Below are positions 17,358 through 26,620 of a stretch of 64,000 nucleotides of DNA, one piece after another. The notes beneath the pieces were generated by a model, which searched no databases, was not told where the DNA came from, and worked only from the letters and a program-made list of their open reading frames with translations. This DNA is from Lachnospiraceae bacterium XPB1003 (GTDB lineage Bacteria > Bacillota > Clostridia > Lachnospirales > Lachnospiraceae), in NCBI GenBank assembly GCA_900102065.1, contig FMVK01000002.1:248001-312000 (forward strand), written 5' to 3'. The first letter of the stretch is position 1, and each line of letters begins with the position of its first letter. The position numbers and the translations under genes are program-made.

Positions 17358-18557
17358 ATGATTATGAGTAATCCAAAAGTATCGATAATCATCCCTTGTT
17401 TTAATGGTGAAAAATATCTTAGAGAAGCAATCGACAGCGCACTAGCCCAGACATATGAAAATATTGAAGTAATTGTTGTAAACGATGGCTCATCAGATGG
17501 CACAGAGAATATTGCTCTCGAATATGGAGATAAAATCCGTTACTTCAAAAAAGAGAATGGTGGTGTCTCAAGTGCACTCAATTTGGGAATTTCAAAAATG
17601 GAGGGGGAGTATTTTTCATGGTTATCGCATGATGATCTGTTCTTGCCGGAAAAAACAGAAAAACAAGTAAATGCTCTGTTGGGAAGGCAAGAAGAAAAAT
17701 TATTTGTATATAGCAATTTTACTTGTTTAATTGAAAAAGACGGATCATATCAGAGACTCATTCCGGCCAACCGGCTTTATGGTGATTTGTGCGAAAAATC
17801 TGCATTCCCTGTATTATTTAATTTGATTAACGGATGCACTGTTTTAATTCATAAATCTCTCTTTGAAAAAAATGGTTTGTTTGATGAGACGCTTTCAACT
17901 TCGCAGGATTATGATATGTGGATGAAGCTGTTATTTGATAATGAACCGATTTATCTTGAAGAAAGTTTGGTTATAACGCGTATTCATGATAAACAGGGAT
18001 CGAAGACTATAAGTGAGTTTTCTGATAATTGTCAGAGACAGCAAATAGATATGGTCCGGAGATTGGATGATAAAAAGATAGAATACGTTTTTGCCGGAAA
18101 GTATAAACTGTTTGCTGACATGATCGAACTATCGATAAAAAATGAATGGGACACTTGTGTTGATACTTTTTATTCTGCTTTTGAAAAAGAAGATGAGCCA
18201 AAGAAAACCGGATTCACAAGTAATATTTATATATATGGCGCAGGAACAAACGGTCATAAAATATTGGAAGAATGTCATATCAAAGTAGTAAATGTTAAGG
18301 CTGTTATAGACAGAAGGTCTGAATTATGGGGGCATAATATACTCGGAACAGAATGCAAACCCTTATGTGATATTCCTTATGGATCTGAAATATGGATTGC
18401 TGTTGAGGATGATTTGGTAATAAAACAAGAATTGATCGCACAGGGATTTACGGTTAAAGATTTTACAGAAACAAATGTTTATCTATTTAATGCTTTACCT
18501 ACTAAGAATAGAATTTACGAATTAGTAAATACTTACAGGAAAAGGAGGCGGGGGTGA
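17358..18557 (+). CDS. family 2 glycosyltransferase + C-terminal Rossmann module
   Basis: Residues 5-230 are a GT-A family 2 glycosyltransferase: VSIIIPCFNGEKYLREAIDSA, VIVVNDGSSDGT, ENGGVSSALNLGI, SWLSHDDLF (the DxD-like metal site is HDD) and SQDYDMWMKL. From about residue 288 the shared module follows (IYIYGAGTNGHKILEE, then KAVIDRRSELWG). It is a tandem paralogue of the gene at 19470. ATG 17358 follows GAAAGG; ATG 17364 is an alternative. The next gene starts one base after its stop. Confidence 0.9.
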   Translation: MIMSNPKVSIIIPCFNGEKYLREAIDSALAQTYENIEVIVVNDGSSDGTENIALEYGDKIRYFKKENGGVSSALNLGISKMEGEYFSWLSHDDLFLPEKTEKQVNALLGRQEEKLFVYSNFTCLIEKDGSYQRLIPANRLYGDLCEKSAFPVLFNLINGCTVLIHKSLFEKNGLFDETLSTSQDYDMWMKLLFDNEPIYLEESLVITRIHDKQGSKTISEFSDNCQRQQIDMVRRLDDKKIEYVFAGKYKLFADMIELSIKNEWDTCVDTFYSAFEKEDEPKKTGFTSNIYIYGAGTNGHKILEECHIKVVNVKAVIDRRSELWGHNILGTECKPLCDIPYGSEIWIAVEDDLVIKQELIAQGFTVKDFTETNVYLFNALPTKNRIYELVNTYRKRRRG

Positions 18558-18558
18558 T

Positions 18559-19410
18559 ATGAAATTTTTTGTTCTTGGTGCGAGAGGAATGGCAGGCCAT
18601 GTTGTAGCCTTGTATCTGAAAGAACAGGGGCATCAGGTTGTAGGATATGCGAGACAACCCAGTCCTGTCTGTGAAACTATAGTCGGAGATGCGTTTGATA
18701 CAGAAAAAATAAAAAGCGAGATCCAAAAAGGTGGATATGATGTTGTGGTAAATTGTATCGGGATTCTGAATAATGCTGTTGACCGCAATTTGGCAACAGG
18801 AGTTTATGTGAATTCGTATTTCCCTCACTATGTGGCAGAATGTTGTGATTCTTGTGGCAGTAAATTTATCCATCTTAGTTCGGATTGTGTTTTTTCAGGT
18901 AAAGCTGCGGGATATGTTGAAGAGGACATACCTGATGAAACCTCTTACTATGGAAGAACGAAGTTTTTAGGTGAAGTAACATCCGGAATACATTTGAGCC
19001 TGCGAACTTCTATCGTTGGCCCGGAACTGAAAGAGAGCGGAATCGGACTATTTAACTGGTTCATGCATCAAAAGGATGATGTCCATGGTTATGCTCACGT
19101 AATGTGGTCAGGAGTTACAACTATTGAACTGGCAAAAGCTATATCTGCCGCGGCAGAGCAGAAGATTTCAGGTTTATATTATCTGAGTAATAATGTGGGC
19201 ATTTCGAAATATGAATTGCTTAAAATGTTTAATCATTTTTGCAACAAAGACCGAAGAAACATTATTAAGTCAGAAGAACCTATAAACAGCAAAGTGCTTG
19301 TGTGTACAAGAACAGACTTTGATTATAACGTCCCTGATTACGAAGATATGGTCCGTGAAATGAGTGAGTGGATCTTGGGTCATCCGTCAATATATGGTCA
19401 GTATATTTGA
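18559..19410 (+). CDS. RmlD-like NAD(P)-dependent sugar reductase
   Basis: Extended short-chain dehydrogenase of the RmlD substrate-binding family: FVLGARGMAGHVVALYL (GxxGxxG), VVNCIGIL, FIHLSSDCVFSG, and YYGRTKFLGE containing the YxxxK catalytic pair (Y-G-R-T-K). dTDP-4-dehydrorhamnose reductases have this layout, but the C-terminus differs and no rmlA/B/C genes are nearby, so the sugar is uncertain. AGGAGG lies upstream of the ATG. It is one of the five island proteins without the shared module, though its own fold is also Rossmann. Confidence 0.82.
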   Translation: MKFFVLGARGMAGHVVALYLKEQGHQVVGYARQPSPVCETIVGDAFDTEKIKSEIQKGGYDVVVNCIGILNNAVDRNLATGVYVNSYFPHYVAECCDSCGSKFIHLSSDCVFSGKAAGYVEEDIPDETSYYGRTKFLGEVTSGIHLSLRTSIVGPELKESGIGLFNWFMHQKDDVHGYAHVMWSGVTTIELAKAISAAAEQKISGLYYLSNNVGISKYELLKMFNHFCNKDRRNIIKSEEPINSKVLVCTRTDFDYNVPDYEDMVREMSEWILGHPSIYGQYI

Positions 19411-19469
19411 AGTAACAGGATTAATTAAATCGGCAAGATAAAATTAGTGATACTGCAGGAGGAAGTTTA

Positions 19470-20693
19470 ATGGGTAATTCCAATACCCCGATGGTATCAA
19501 TCATTATACCTGTTTACAATGGCGCTAACTATTTAAGAGAGGCGATAGACAGTGCTTTGGCACAAACATATAGCAATTTTGAGGTCATTGTTGTAAACGA
19601 TGGGTCCAATGATGGAGGCGAAACCGATAGGATTGCAACTTCATACGGAGAAAAGATAAGGTACTTCCGGAAGGAAAACGGAGGCGTGGCAAGTGCATTG
19701 AACATGGGAATAAATCATATGAAGGGAGATTATTTTTCATGGTTATCTCATGATGATCTGTATTTGCCTGAAAAATTAGAATGCGATGTGAATGCAGTTC
19801 TGTCTTGCGATGATATTACAACTCCTGTACACGGGGGGTGGATAAATTTTATTACAAATTCAGATAATAATGATGTGCGCCTTCCGGAGAATACGCATTT
19901 TGATTTGAAATATTATGAATCCGGAATTATTGCTGTGCTAATGGGCTTGGTGGATGGATGTTCTGTGCTTATTCACAGAAGTTATTTTGACAAGTATGGC
20001 CTATTTGATGAGGAATTACTTACTACCCAGGATTATGCAAAATGGTTTGAAATGTTTAGGGATAAAAGGCTTTTATTTGTAAACAGGGTCTTGGTAAGGA
20101 GCCGGATTCATGATTCTCAAACCAGTAGAACAAACTCTTCTATGAGTAAAAATGTAGAAGAGTTACATATAAGATTTGCCGAGGAAATTAATGAGAAAGA
20201 TGCCGAGGCGTCCGGAATTGATTATTATAAACTCTTGTGCATTGCATTAACACGTTTTGATAACCTGGGTATATCAAAGGCTGTTAGGATCATAGAAGAT
20301 AAGATTGAGGGTACTAAAGAACCTGGATATGGATTTGAAAGCAGAAGAAGGCTAAATACGTATTTGACAGATTTCAACAAGGATATATTTCTTTATGGTA
20401 TGGGTAAAAGAGGAAAGGCCCTCATAAGAGGCCTTAAGCTTAGAGGAATAAGTGTGTGTGGTTTTTCTGACAAAGACGATGCAATATGTGATCAGGTAAT
20501 TCTTGGTATATCAGGAAGACCTTTAGAAGATATTCCAAAGCAAAGTCTTTTGATCGTTACTGTTGACCATGGTGAATACATATGTGACAAACTTAAGAAT
20601 ATCGGCTTTGAACATGTGATCACATATAACGAGATAGAACAATTGGTGAGTGAGACGATCATAGATAAGAAGGAGTTATATGCTGCAAGGTAA
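19470..20693 (+). CDS. family 2 glycosyltransferase + C-terminal Rossmann module
   Basis: GT2 domain in residues 7-235: VSIIIPVYNGANYLREAIDSA, VIVVNDGSNDGG, ENGGVASALNMGI, SWLSHDDLY and TQDYAKWFEMF. The linker of about 60 residues is followed by the shared module (IFLYGMGKRGKALIRGL, then GFSDKD). The N-terminal 100 residues are close to those of the GT2 at 17358, so the pair arose by duplication around the reductase gene. Start follows GCAGGAGG. Its end overlaps the next gene by 14 nt. Confidence 0.9.
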   Translation: MGNSNTPMVSIIIPVYNGANYLREAIDSALAQTYSNFEVIVVNDGSNDGGETDRIATSYGEKIRYFRKENGGVASALNMGINHMKGDYFSWLSHDDLYLPEKLECDVNAVLSCDDITTPVHGGWINFITNSDNNDVRLPENTHFDLKYYESGIIAVLMGLVDGCSVLIHRSYFDKYGLFDEELLTTQDYAKWFEMFRDKRLLFVNRVLVRSRIHDSQTSRTNSSMSKNVEELHIRFAEEINEKDAEASGIDYYKLLCIALTRFDNLGISKAVRIIEDKIEGTKEPGYGFESRRRLNTYLTDFNKDIFLYGMGKRGKALIRGLKLRGISVCGFSDKDDAICDQVILGISGRPLEDIPKQSLLIVTVDHGEYICDKLKNIGFEHVITYNEIEQLVSETIIDKKELYAAR

Positions 20694-21147
20694 ATATGAA
20701 CCTGTAATTATTTACGGCTGCGGAATTAACGGTATCCATCTTTATTATCGTATCAGAAATAATTGTAATATCATTGCTTTTGCTGACAGATCAGAAATTA
20801 AGCAAGGATACGTGTTGGATGGTCTGAGATGTATATCAATTGATGAATTGATGTCATTAGATCGAAATATTAAGATAATCGTTTCAATAGAGCATCCTGA
20901 AGAAACTGTTTGTGATCTCACAGAATTGGGCTTTGATAATGTTTTGCGCTTATCTGATATTGATTGTAAAACAGAATCGTTTAACAGTGATTTTGCTGAA
21001 ATTGAATATCTGTCAGAGTTAAAGAACATGCTGGAGATCGGACTTGCTCACACAGACAATGATAATGTTAGTATTTCTGACGCTGATATTCTCGAAATCG
21101 TAAATGATTATAAAGAAAGAAACATAAATGAACATTGTAGAGATTAA
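20680..21147 (+). CDS. stand-alone Rossmann-module protein
   Basis: 155 residues: the shared module on its own (VIIYGCGINGIHLYYRI, then IAFADRSEIKQG, then IKIIVSIEHPEE) plus a short acidic helical tail. No enzymatic partner domain is attached. GGAG lies before the ATG, which is inside the end of the preceding glycosyltransferase gene; its own end overlaps the next gene by 20 nt. It may be a split-off C-terminal module acting in trans with the neighbouring GT4-type transferase, which itself lacks the module. Confidence 0.75.
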   Translation: MLQGKYEPVIIYGCGINGIHLYYRIRNNCNIIAFADRSEIKQGYVLDGLRCISIDELMSLDRNIKIIVSIEHPEETVCDLTELGFDNVLRLSDIDCKTESFNSDFAEIEYLSELKNMLEIGLAHTDNDNVSISDADILEIVNDYKERNINEHCRD

Positions 21148-22357
21148 TTATACAGATCTTGACGGCCACATCTTTAATGGATATGACTTGATGGATTATC
21201 TTAATGGCCGAGGTCATAATGTCTGGCAGGTTGTCAGAAAAAAGAAATCTAATAATTCAAAGGTCATTGAAGTCGGATATGACTGGATTGTACATGAGCA
21301 GATAAGGGAACTTGAGAGAAAATACAGAGTTGAAAATATTCTTTTCCCTTATGGAAAATTAATTAATGAGCTTGAGATAATAAAGAAAGCAGATGTTTTG
21401 CATTTTCATATTTTGCATAACGATTTTGTTTCGCTTTTTGACTATCCAAACCTTTTTAACGGTAGAAGGACGGTGTGGACGATCCATGATCCATGGATTC
21501 TGACCGGAGGCTGTATCCATCCGTTAAGCTGCAATGGCTGGACTGATAATTGTAATAAATGCGATGAACTTCCTGTAAATATTTATCACACTAACCGGGT
21601 GAGAACTGTTGAAATGAAAATGATCAAAGAGCGTGTCTGGAAGCAGATATCTCCTAATATCATTGTTTCATCGTCGTTCATGGAGAAACGATTGGCAGAA
21701 AGTCCAATGACAAAACATATTACTAATGTATATAAAATTCCTTTCGGCATTAAACAAAAGGATTATGGAAACAAGAAGCAGCTCGATGATATAAAAAACA
21801 CAATTCATTCAAAAAAGAGGTTGGCATTAGGATTTAGAGTATCCAATGATAAAAACAAGGGCTGTGATTATTTATTTGAGGCTCTTCGCAAAATTTCGCT
21901 TGAGGATAGGATCAAATTGATCGCTGTTGGGGTAGGAACAATACCTGAAGATATAAAGCTGACTTATGAAGTTTTGGAACTGGGATGGTGTCAGGAAGAG
22001 CAAATGCAGGCTTTTTGGAATGAAATTGACCTTTTTATTATGCCGTCTCTTGCTGAAACATTTGGGTTGATGGCTATTGAGAGCATGGCTTCTTATGTAC
22101 CGGTCATCTGTTTTGAGTCAACATCCGTTGCAGACATTACGGAGTCTCCGCGAGTTGGGATGGCTGTGAAATGGCGCTCTTCAGAAGCGCTGGGAGAAGG
22201 CATTAAAAAATTGGTTGAAAACAGGGATGATATTATAAAAAGAGCTTTTGCAGGCAGAAAAATATCAGAGGAAAAGTACACGTTTGAAGAATACGCCAAA
22301 AAACACGAGCGATTGTTTGAAAGTATTGTTATCGAGAATAGATATAAATGTATATGA
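21128..22357 (+). CDS. family 4-like glycosyltransferase (GT-B)
   Basis: GT-B fold transferase. The acceptor half starts MNIVEINYTDLDGHIFNGYDLMDYL and contains the GT4-like HFHILHNDF and TIHDPWILTGGCIHPLSCNGW. The donor half ends with the EX7E-type region MPSLAETFGLMAIESMASYVPVI (shown in part: ETFGLMAIE). It is translationally coupled to the stand-alone Rossmann-module gene upstream by overlap and may use it as a partner. Nucleotide-sugar specificity cannot be told. Confidence 0.88.
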   Translation: MNIVEINYTDLDGHIFNGYDLMDYLNGRGHNVWQVVRKKKSNNSKVIEVGYDWIVHEQIRELERKYRVENILFPYGKLINELEIIKKADVLHFHILHNDFVSLFDYPNLFNGRRTVWTIHDPWILTGGCIHPLSCNGWTDNCNKCDELPVNIYHTNRVRTVEMKMIKERVWKQISPNIIVSSSFMEKRLAESPMTKHITNVYKIPFGIKQKDYGNKKQLDDIKNTIHSKKRLALGFRVSNDKNKGCDYLFEALRKISLEDRIKLIAVGVGTIPEDIKLTYEVLELGWCQEEQMQAFWNEIDLFIMPSLAETFGLMAIESMASYVPVICFESTSVADITESPRVGMAVKWRSSEALGEGIKKLVENRDDIIKRAFAGRKISEEKYTFEEYAKKHERLFESIVIENRYKCI

Positions 22358-23376
22358 AAATAATTACAATTTATCCTAATGAAAAAGTTCTTATTATAGC
22401 TCCGCACCCTGATGATGAAAGTATAGGATGTGGAGGTTTACTTTTGAAGTATTCATCGCAGTGTGATGTTTTGTGTCTGACAGACGGAAGACAGGGCCAG
22501 GGGACTGCGAATCCTTGTGAACTTGCCTGTATTAGAAAAAATGAATTTAATAGTGCTATGTCATTTTTGAATCCGCATGATTATAAGATGATGGGAATCA
22601 GTGACAGTACTTTGTGCGCCCATCTTGATGCACTCATGTGTATAAATCTGCTTAGTTATCATAAAGTATTTGTAACAGGCTCTGAAGACAGACACCCCGA
22701 TCATACAGCGGCACTTACGGCGTTAAAGATTGCCTGTGTGAAGCAGGATGTAAATCCTGAAATATATGTATATGAGGTTCATCGGAAATTATTGAAAGTA
22801 ACCCATGTTCTTCCTATAGATGACGTCATTGAAAAGAAGAAGAAACTAATGTTGTTCTACGACTCGCAAATGACTAATCAACCATTTGATAAGATGGTTA
22901 TTGCAATAAACAGAGACAGAGGAATGGAATATGATTATTGCGAAGGATTCTGCAGAATGGAATTGGGAGAAATACCTGAAGAAATACCTTTGGAAACAGA
23001 GATTTCAAAAATGAGGGAGTATTATTGGGTATATACACGCTGGATGAGATCTTTGCAAGCCGGCAATGGAATTGCCGGTATTCTGAGAAAACAGGGTTAT
23101 CAGAATGTTATGATATATGGCTTCAAGGAATTGGGCCGGATCTTGCTTGAGGAGCTTGCGACTGCAGGTATTGGTGTTCAACTGATCATTGACAGACAGA
23201 AGATAGCTTTTGACAGTGAAATAAATATCGTAAGCATGGAGGATATCCCTGACAATTTGAAGGATTTACCTGTAGTTGTTACAGCCACATGGTATATAGA
23301 CGATATCAGGAGCGATCTTAGTAAGTTAGGTATAAAAAATATTATTTCCATCAAAGATTTGCTTGAAAAAGATTAG
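22348..23376 (+). CDS. PIG-L family deacetylase + C-terminal Rossmann module
   Basis: Residues 10-230 are a LmbE/PIG-L zinc deacetylase: VLIIAPHPDDESIGCGG contains the AHPDDE-type metal motif, and DRHPDHTAA supplies the second His cluster. Family members remove acetyl from N-acetyl sugars. From about residue 250 the shared module follows (NVMIYGFKELGRILLEEL, then LIIDRQK). The first Gly position is changed (GFKELG instead of GxGxxG). ATG 22354 would give an ATGA overlap with the upstream stop and is an equally good start. Confidence 0.88.
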   Translation: MYMKIITIYPNEKVLIIAPHPDDESIGCGGLLLKYSSQCDVLCLTDGRQGQGTANPCELACIRKNEFNSAMSFLNPHDYKMMGISDSTLCAHLDALMCINLLSYHKVFVTGSEDRHPDHTAALTALKIACVKQDVNPEIYVYEVHRKLLKVTHVLPIDDVIEKKKKLMLFYDSQMTNQPFDKMVIAINRDRGMEYDYCEGFCRMELGEIPEEIPLETEISKMREYYWVYTRWMRSLQAGNGIAGILRKQGYQNVMIYGFKELGRILLEELATAGIGVQLIIDRQKIAFDSEINIVSMEDIPDNLKDLPVVVTATWYIDDIRSDLSKLGIKNIISIKDLLEKD

Positions 23377-23382
23377 ATTCTT

Positions 23383-24510
23383 ATGGGAGAAAAAGCGAAA
23401 ATGCTGAAGAAATACTCTGATGAGGAAAATTTGATATATAACCGCTTTGATCTCATTTATCCTGAGAATTATAAGGAATGTATTTATAGATATTCTTATG
23501 AAATATTTATTCTGCATTATCATCTTGAAGGTGATTTTGCAATGATCGATGTTTGGGCAAGAGGCATTCCCCAGGCTGTATTTGAAAGATTTGTGGAGGA
23601 AATATTCGAAAATAATCCTGATGTTGTTTATATTAGAGTAGATGGATCGCTTAATAATTATCATGAACGTTTGCAGATGATCAGAAATGTATATATAGAA
23701 CTTCCTGATCGCAACAATAGAATTGATGACAGATTGAGCTTAAAAACGCTTAGGTCCATTCAAAGAAAAGAACGCCGACTTGCCGAAAAGTATGGTGATA
23801 TTTCCACAAAAGTTTATAAAGATCAAATACCGATAGAAGTGGTCAATAAATATTTTGAGTGGAAAAGAATCTCTCATAGAGCAGAATATCACCTGACAGC
23901 TGTAGAGTATATAAAAAGATATCATGTTACACACGCGTTGGAACTGTTAGGAGGCAATAGAAGTATAGCAGTGGTTTTCTGCTGCATAGTCGGTAAAACT
24001 GCTTATTTGGAAAATCTCAGTTACGATAATGATGCATCAAAATATTCTGCGGGATTGATCGCATATAAGTATATGCTTGAATACTTGTGTGATATCGGAA
24101 TAAGACGTTTTTACCTTGGCAGGGAAGGGCAGGATTACAAGAATCATTTTGGCTCGATTAAACAGGACGCTTTTTGGGGGAATATAATTAGTGAAAGAGC
24201 TATTGAAAGAGTAAAAAAACAGCTAATACATATAGACTGTAGAGAGGTAGCTATTTATGGGCTGGGTAATGTCGGAAGAGAATTTTTAAGATATTCAGAT
24301 TATCTGGATGCAAAAGTGATTTTTGCAATTGATCGTAATATAAAATCCTGTGACCAATTAAATGTATATGGACCGGATGATAATTTTCCGCTATGCGATC
24401 TTGTGATAATAACAATGGAGAAGAAAAACAAGGAAGTAGAAGCAAATCTGGAACGCAGAGGGCTGAAATATTTATATTGGAGAGAATTGCTTAAAGGGGG
24501 GACAGAATGA
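23383..24510 (+). CDS. GNAT/BioF2-like acyltransferase + C-terminal Rossmann module
   Basis: Residues about 60-280 look like the FemAB/BioF2-type acetyltransferase fold: LRSIQRKERRL, YFEWKRISHRAEYHLT, ALELLGGNRSIAVVFCCIVG, ENLSYDNDASKYSAGLIAYKYMLEYL and FYLGREGQDYKNHFGS. Such enzymes acylate amino-sugars or transfer amino acids. The shared module ends the protein (VAIYGLGNVGREFLRYSD, then FAIDRN). It follows the deacetylase directly, so deacetylation then re-acylation of one amino-sugar is a reasonable reading. ATG 23401, with GGGAG upstream, is an alternative start. The stop overlaps the next ATG. Confidence 0.75.
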   Translation: MGEKAKMLKKYSDEENLIYNRFDLIYPENYKECIYRYSYEIFILHYHLEGDFAMIDVWARGIPQAVFERFVEEIFENNPDVVYIRVDGSLNNYHERLQMIRNVYIELPDRNNRIDDRLSLKTLRSIQRKERRLAEKYGDISTKVYKDQIPIEVVNKYFEWKRISHRAEYHLTAVEYIKRYHVTHALELLGGNRSIAVVFCCIVGKTAYLENLSYDNDASKYSAGLIAYKYMLEYLCDIGIRRFYLGREGQDYKNHFGSIKQDAFWGNIISERAIERVKKQLIHIDCREVAIYGLGNVGREFLRYSDYLDAKVIFAIDRNIKSCDQLNVYGPDDNFPLCDLVIITMEKKNKEVEANLERRGLKYLYWRELLKGGTE

Positions 24511-25460
24511 ATTCAAGAAAAATGACATATCTTGCAGATCTTTATTCTTACATAAAGAATATTGGAGACAAGGCTGTTTTGTCGAATAAGCAAATCATAA
24601 TTTGGGGATACTCCAAAGGCGGGGCTTTTGTCAGACGTTTATTGGAGGAGTATGATCAGCGGATTCGCATAGCGTATATCATAGATGATTGTATGCAGAT
24701 TCCTGCGGATTTTTCTCCTAAGTTATACAGATCTACCATATTGGAATATATTGACGGAAGCAGATATATACTGCTTTCAACTATTAAGGATTATTTAAAG
24801 GTAGAAAAATATGCCGGTGAATTTGGGTTTATATCTGAGCAGAATATGTTTGATGTAAGAAGCAGGATAGGCGTAAGTTATATAGATTTTCTTCAGATTA
24901 AAAATGATAGACTTGATTTCGCCTATGTTACTGTTAAAGAGCGCCCGGATATTTATTCTCAGCCAAATGTGGCTATTAGTACGCCTTTCGAGGGTGTGTA
25001 TGTCGATAAGTTATTTAATGATATTAGCATATTGGAAGAAAAGATTTCATTTTTGGATTACGGATGCGGCAAGGGACAGATTTTATTTTACGCTCATGTA
25101 TGGGGATTAGATAATGTTAAAGGAATAGAATTTGTACCTGAAATTGCTGATCAGGCAAACTTAAACATGAAAGAGCTGAATATTCCGGCGCATGTAATAT
25201 GTAATGATGCAAGAGCTATAACCGATATTGATGACGTAAATGTTTTTTTCTTTAATAATCCATTCTTGGGAGATATATTTGAAACTGTGATTGATAATAT
25301 CGAAAAAAGCGCGATCAGAAATCCTCGAAGGATACATATCGTATATTTAAATCCAAGATGTCATCGGATTGTTATTAAGAATGGAATATTTAAACTTGAT
25401 CGCCAGTTGTACATTGACGCCGGTGATCCCCTGGCTAATTTCTACATTAATGAGGCTTAG
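24507..25460 (+). CDS. Rossmann module + SAM methyltransferase-like
   Basis: Residues about 22-130 are the shared module with a divergent glycine motif (IIIWGYSKGGAFVRRLL, then AYIIDDC). The C-terminal half is a class I SAM-binding fold: FLDYGCGKGQILFYAHVWG (motif I), VKGIEFVPEIADQAN, and VNVFFFNNPFLGD (the NPF-type motif IV). A GGGGGG ribosome site precedes the ATG, which overlaps the upstream stop as ATGA. It is of a different methyltransferase type from the pair at 10408 and 25471. Confidence 0.78.
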   Translation: MNSRKMTYLADLYSYIKNIGDKAVLSNKQIIIWGYSKGGAFVRRLLEEYDQRIRIAYIIDDCMQIPADFSPKLYRSTILEYIDGSRYILLSTIKDYLKVEKYAGEFGFISEQNMFDVRSRIGVSYIDFLQIKNDRLDFAYVTVKERPDIYSQPNVAISTPFEGVYVDKLFNDISILEEKISFLDYGCGKGQILFYAHVWGLDNVKGIEFVPEIADQANLNMKELNIPAHVICNDARAITDIDDVNVFFFNNPFLGDIFETVIDNIEKSAIRNPRRIHIVYLNPRCHRIVIKNGIFKLDRQLYIDAGDPLANFYINEA

Positions 25461-25470
25461 ATGAATTAGG

Positions 25471-26589
25471 ATGGTTAATAAGAAAATTATTAAAAAACTA
25501 TTTGATGATGATTTAAGTTTTGTAGTTTACGGTGCAGGAAATCGTGGTTCGATAATCGTTAAAACTTTACTGAATTTAGGTATTTCGGTTAGTGGGATTA
25601 TTGACTCAGATCAATCAAAACAAGGGCGTGAATTGCATGGCATCTGTATCTTTGAACGCAGTTTTCTTGAAACACTGAATGCAGATACATATGTTATTGT
25701 TTCAATATATAACGCAACAAGTATCCTGGCTGAATTGGAACATGTTTGCAAAGTGATGCCGATTGAAACCGGCGAATATATCATCAGACTCAGTTATTTG
25801 GATTGCGAATCATATGGTTACGAAAGGCTGGAAGGTATAACACATTGGTTGGATCCGTTTCCTGTTTTGGATAATAAGAAAGCTGATAAAACAAATATTA
25901 ATTCAATAACCTTCAATATAGAAAAACAGGAACAATATTTCAAAGAGTTTATTGATGAATACAAGAGAATCAATAAAAAGGATTTGGGACAGAGGTATTA
26001 TACCGCAAATGGTGTGTTTCCTGAGGTAGATGCGCTGACTCTTTACGGCATGATCAAGCATATTAAACCTAAAAAGATCATTGAAATAGGTTCCGGTTTA
26101 TCTTCAGCTGTGATGTTGGATATAAATGAGTACTGTGTTGAAAGAAAAATTGATCTGGTATTTATCGAGCCATTTCCTGACAGGCTAAAAAGTATTTTGA
26201 AGGAAAATGACAGAATAACATTATACGAAAAACGCTTGCAGGATGTTGATCAGTCTGTATTTGATAGCCTTGAACCGGGTGATATCCTTTTTATAGACTC
26301 AACGCATGTAAGTAAATATGGGTCAGATGTTAACGAATTAGTATTTAATATCATTCCTAACCTGCCACGAGGAGTTTATATTCACATTCATGATATTTAT
26401 AAAGATTTTGAATATCCGGTGGAATGGTTGAGAAGAGGCTGGATTTGGAATGAGGATTACATTGTTCGTGCTTTTCTCATGAATAATAATGACTATGAAA
26501 TAGAGTTTATGTCGGATATTTGGAATGATAAATTTGCATCAGAAGGAATTACCGAAAGTGGTGGCTGTTTGTGGATAAAGAAATTATAA
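25471..26589 (+). CDS. Rossmann module + class I SAM methyltransferase
   Basis: Paralogue of the protein at 10408 with the same order: shared module in residues 1-115 (FVVYGAGNRGSIIVKTLL, then GIIDSD), then a methyltransferase with IIEIGSGLSSAVMLDI, FIEPFPDRLK, LFIDSTHVSKYGSDVN and IHIHDIYKDFEYPVEW. The two copies sit 15 kb apart at opposite ends of the island. The substrate is probably a sugar in the same glycan. Only a weak ribosome site (GAATTAGG) precedes the ATG. Confidence 0.82.
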   Translation: MVNKKIIKKLFDDDLSFVVYGAGNRGSIIVKTLLNLGISVSGIIDSDQSKQGRELHGICIFERSFLETLNADTYVIVSIYNATSILAELEHVCKVMPIETGEYIIRLSYLDCESYGYERLEGITHWLDPFPVLDNKKADKTNINSITFNIEKQEQYFKEFIDEYKRINKKDLGQRYYTANGVFPEVDALTLYGMIKHIKPKKIIEIGSGLSSAVMLDINEYCVERKIDLVFIEPFPDRLKSILKENDRITLYEKRLQDVDQSVFDSLEPGDILFIDSTHVSKYGSDVNELVFNIIPNLPRGVYIHIHDIYKDFEYPVEWLRRGWIWNEDYIVRAFLMNNNDYEIEFMSDIWNDKFASEGITESGGCLWIKKL

Positions 26590-26620
26590 AAAAATGCACT
26601 AAGAAAATGGATCGTCACGA

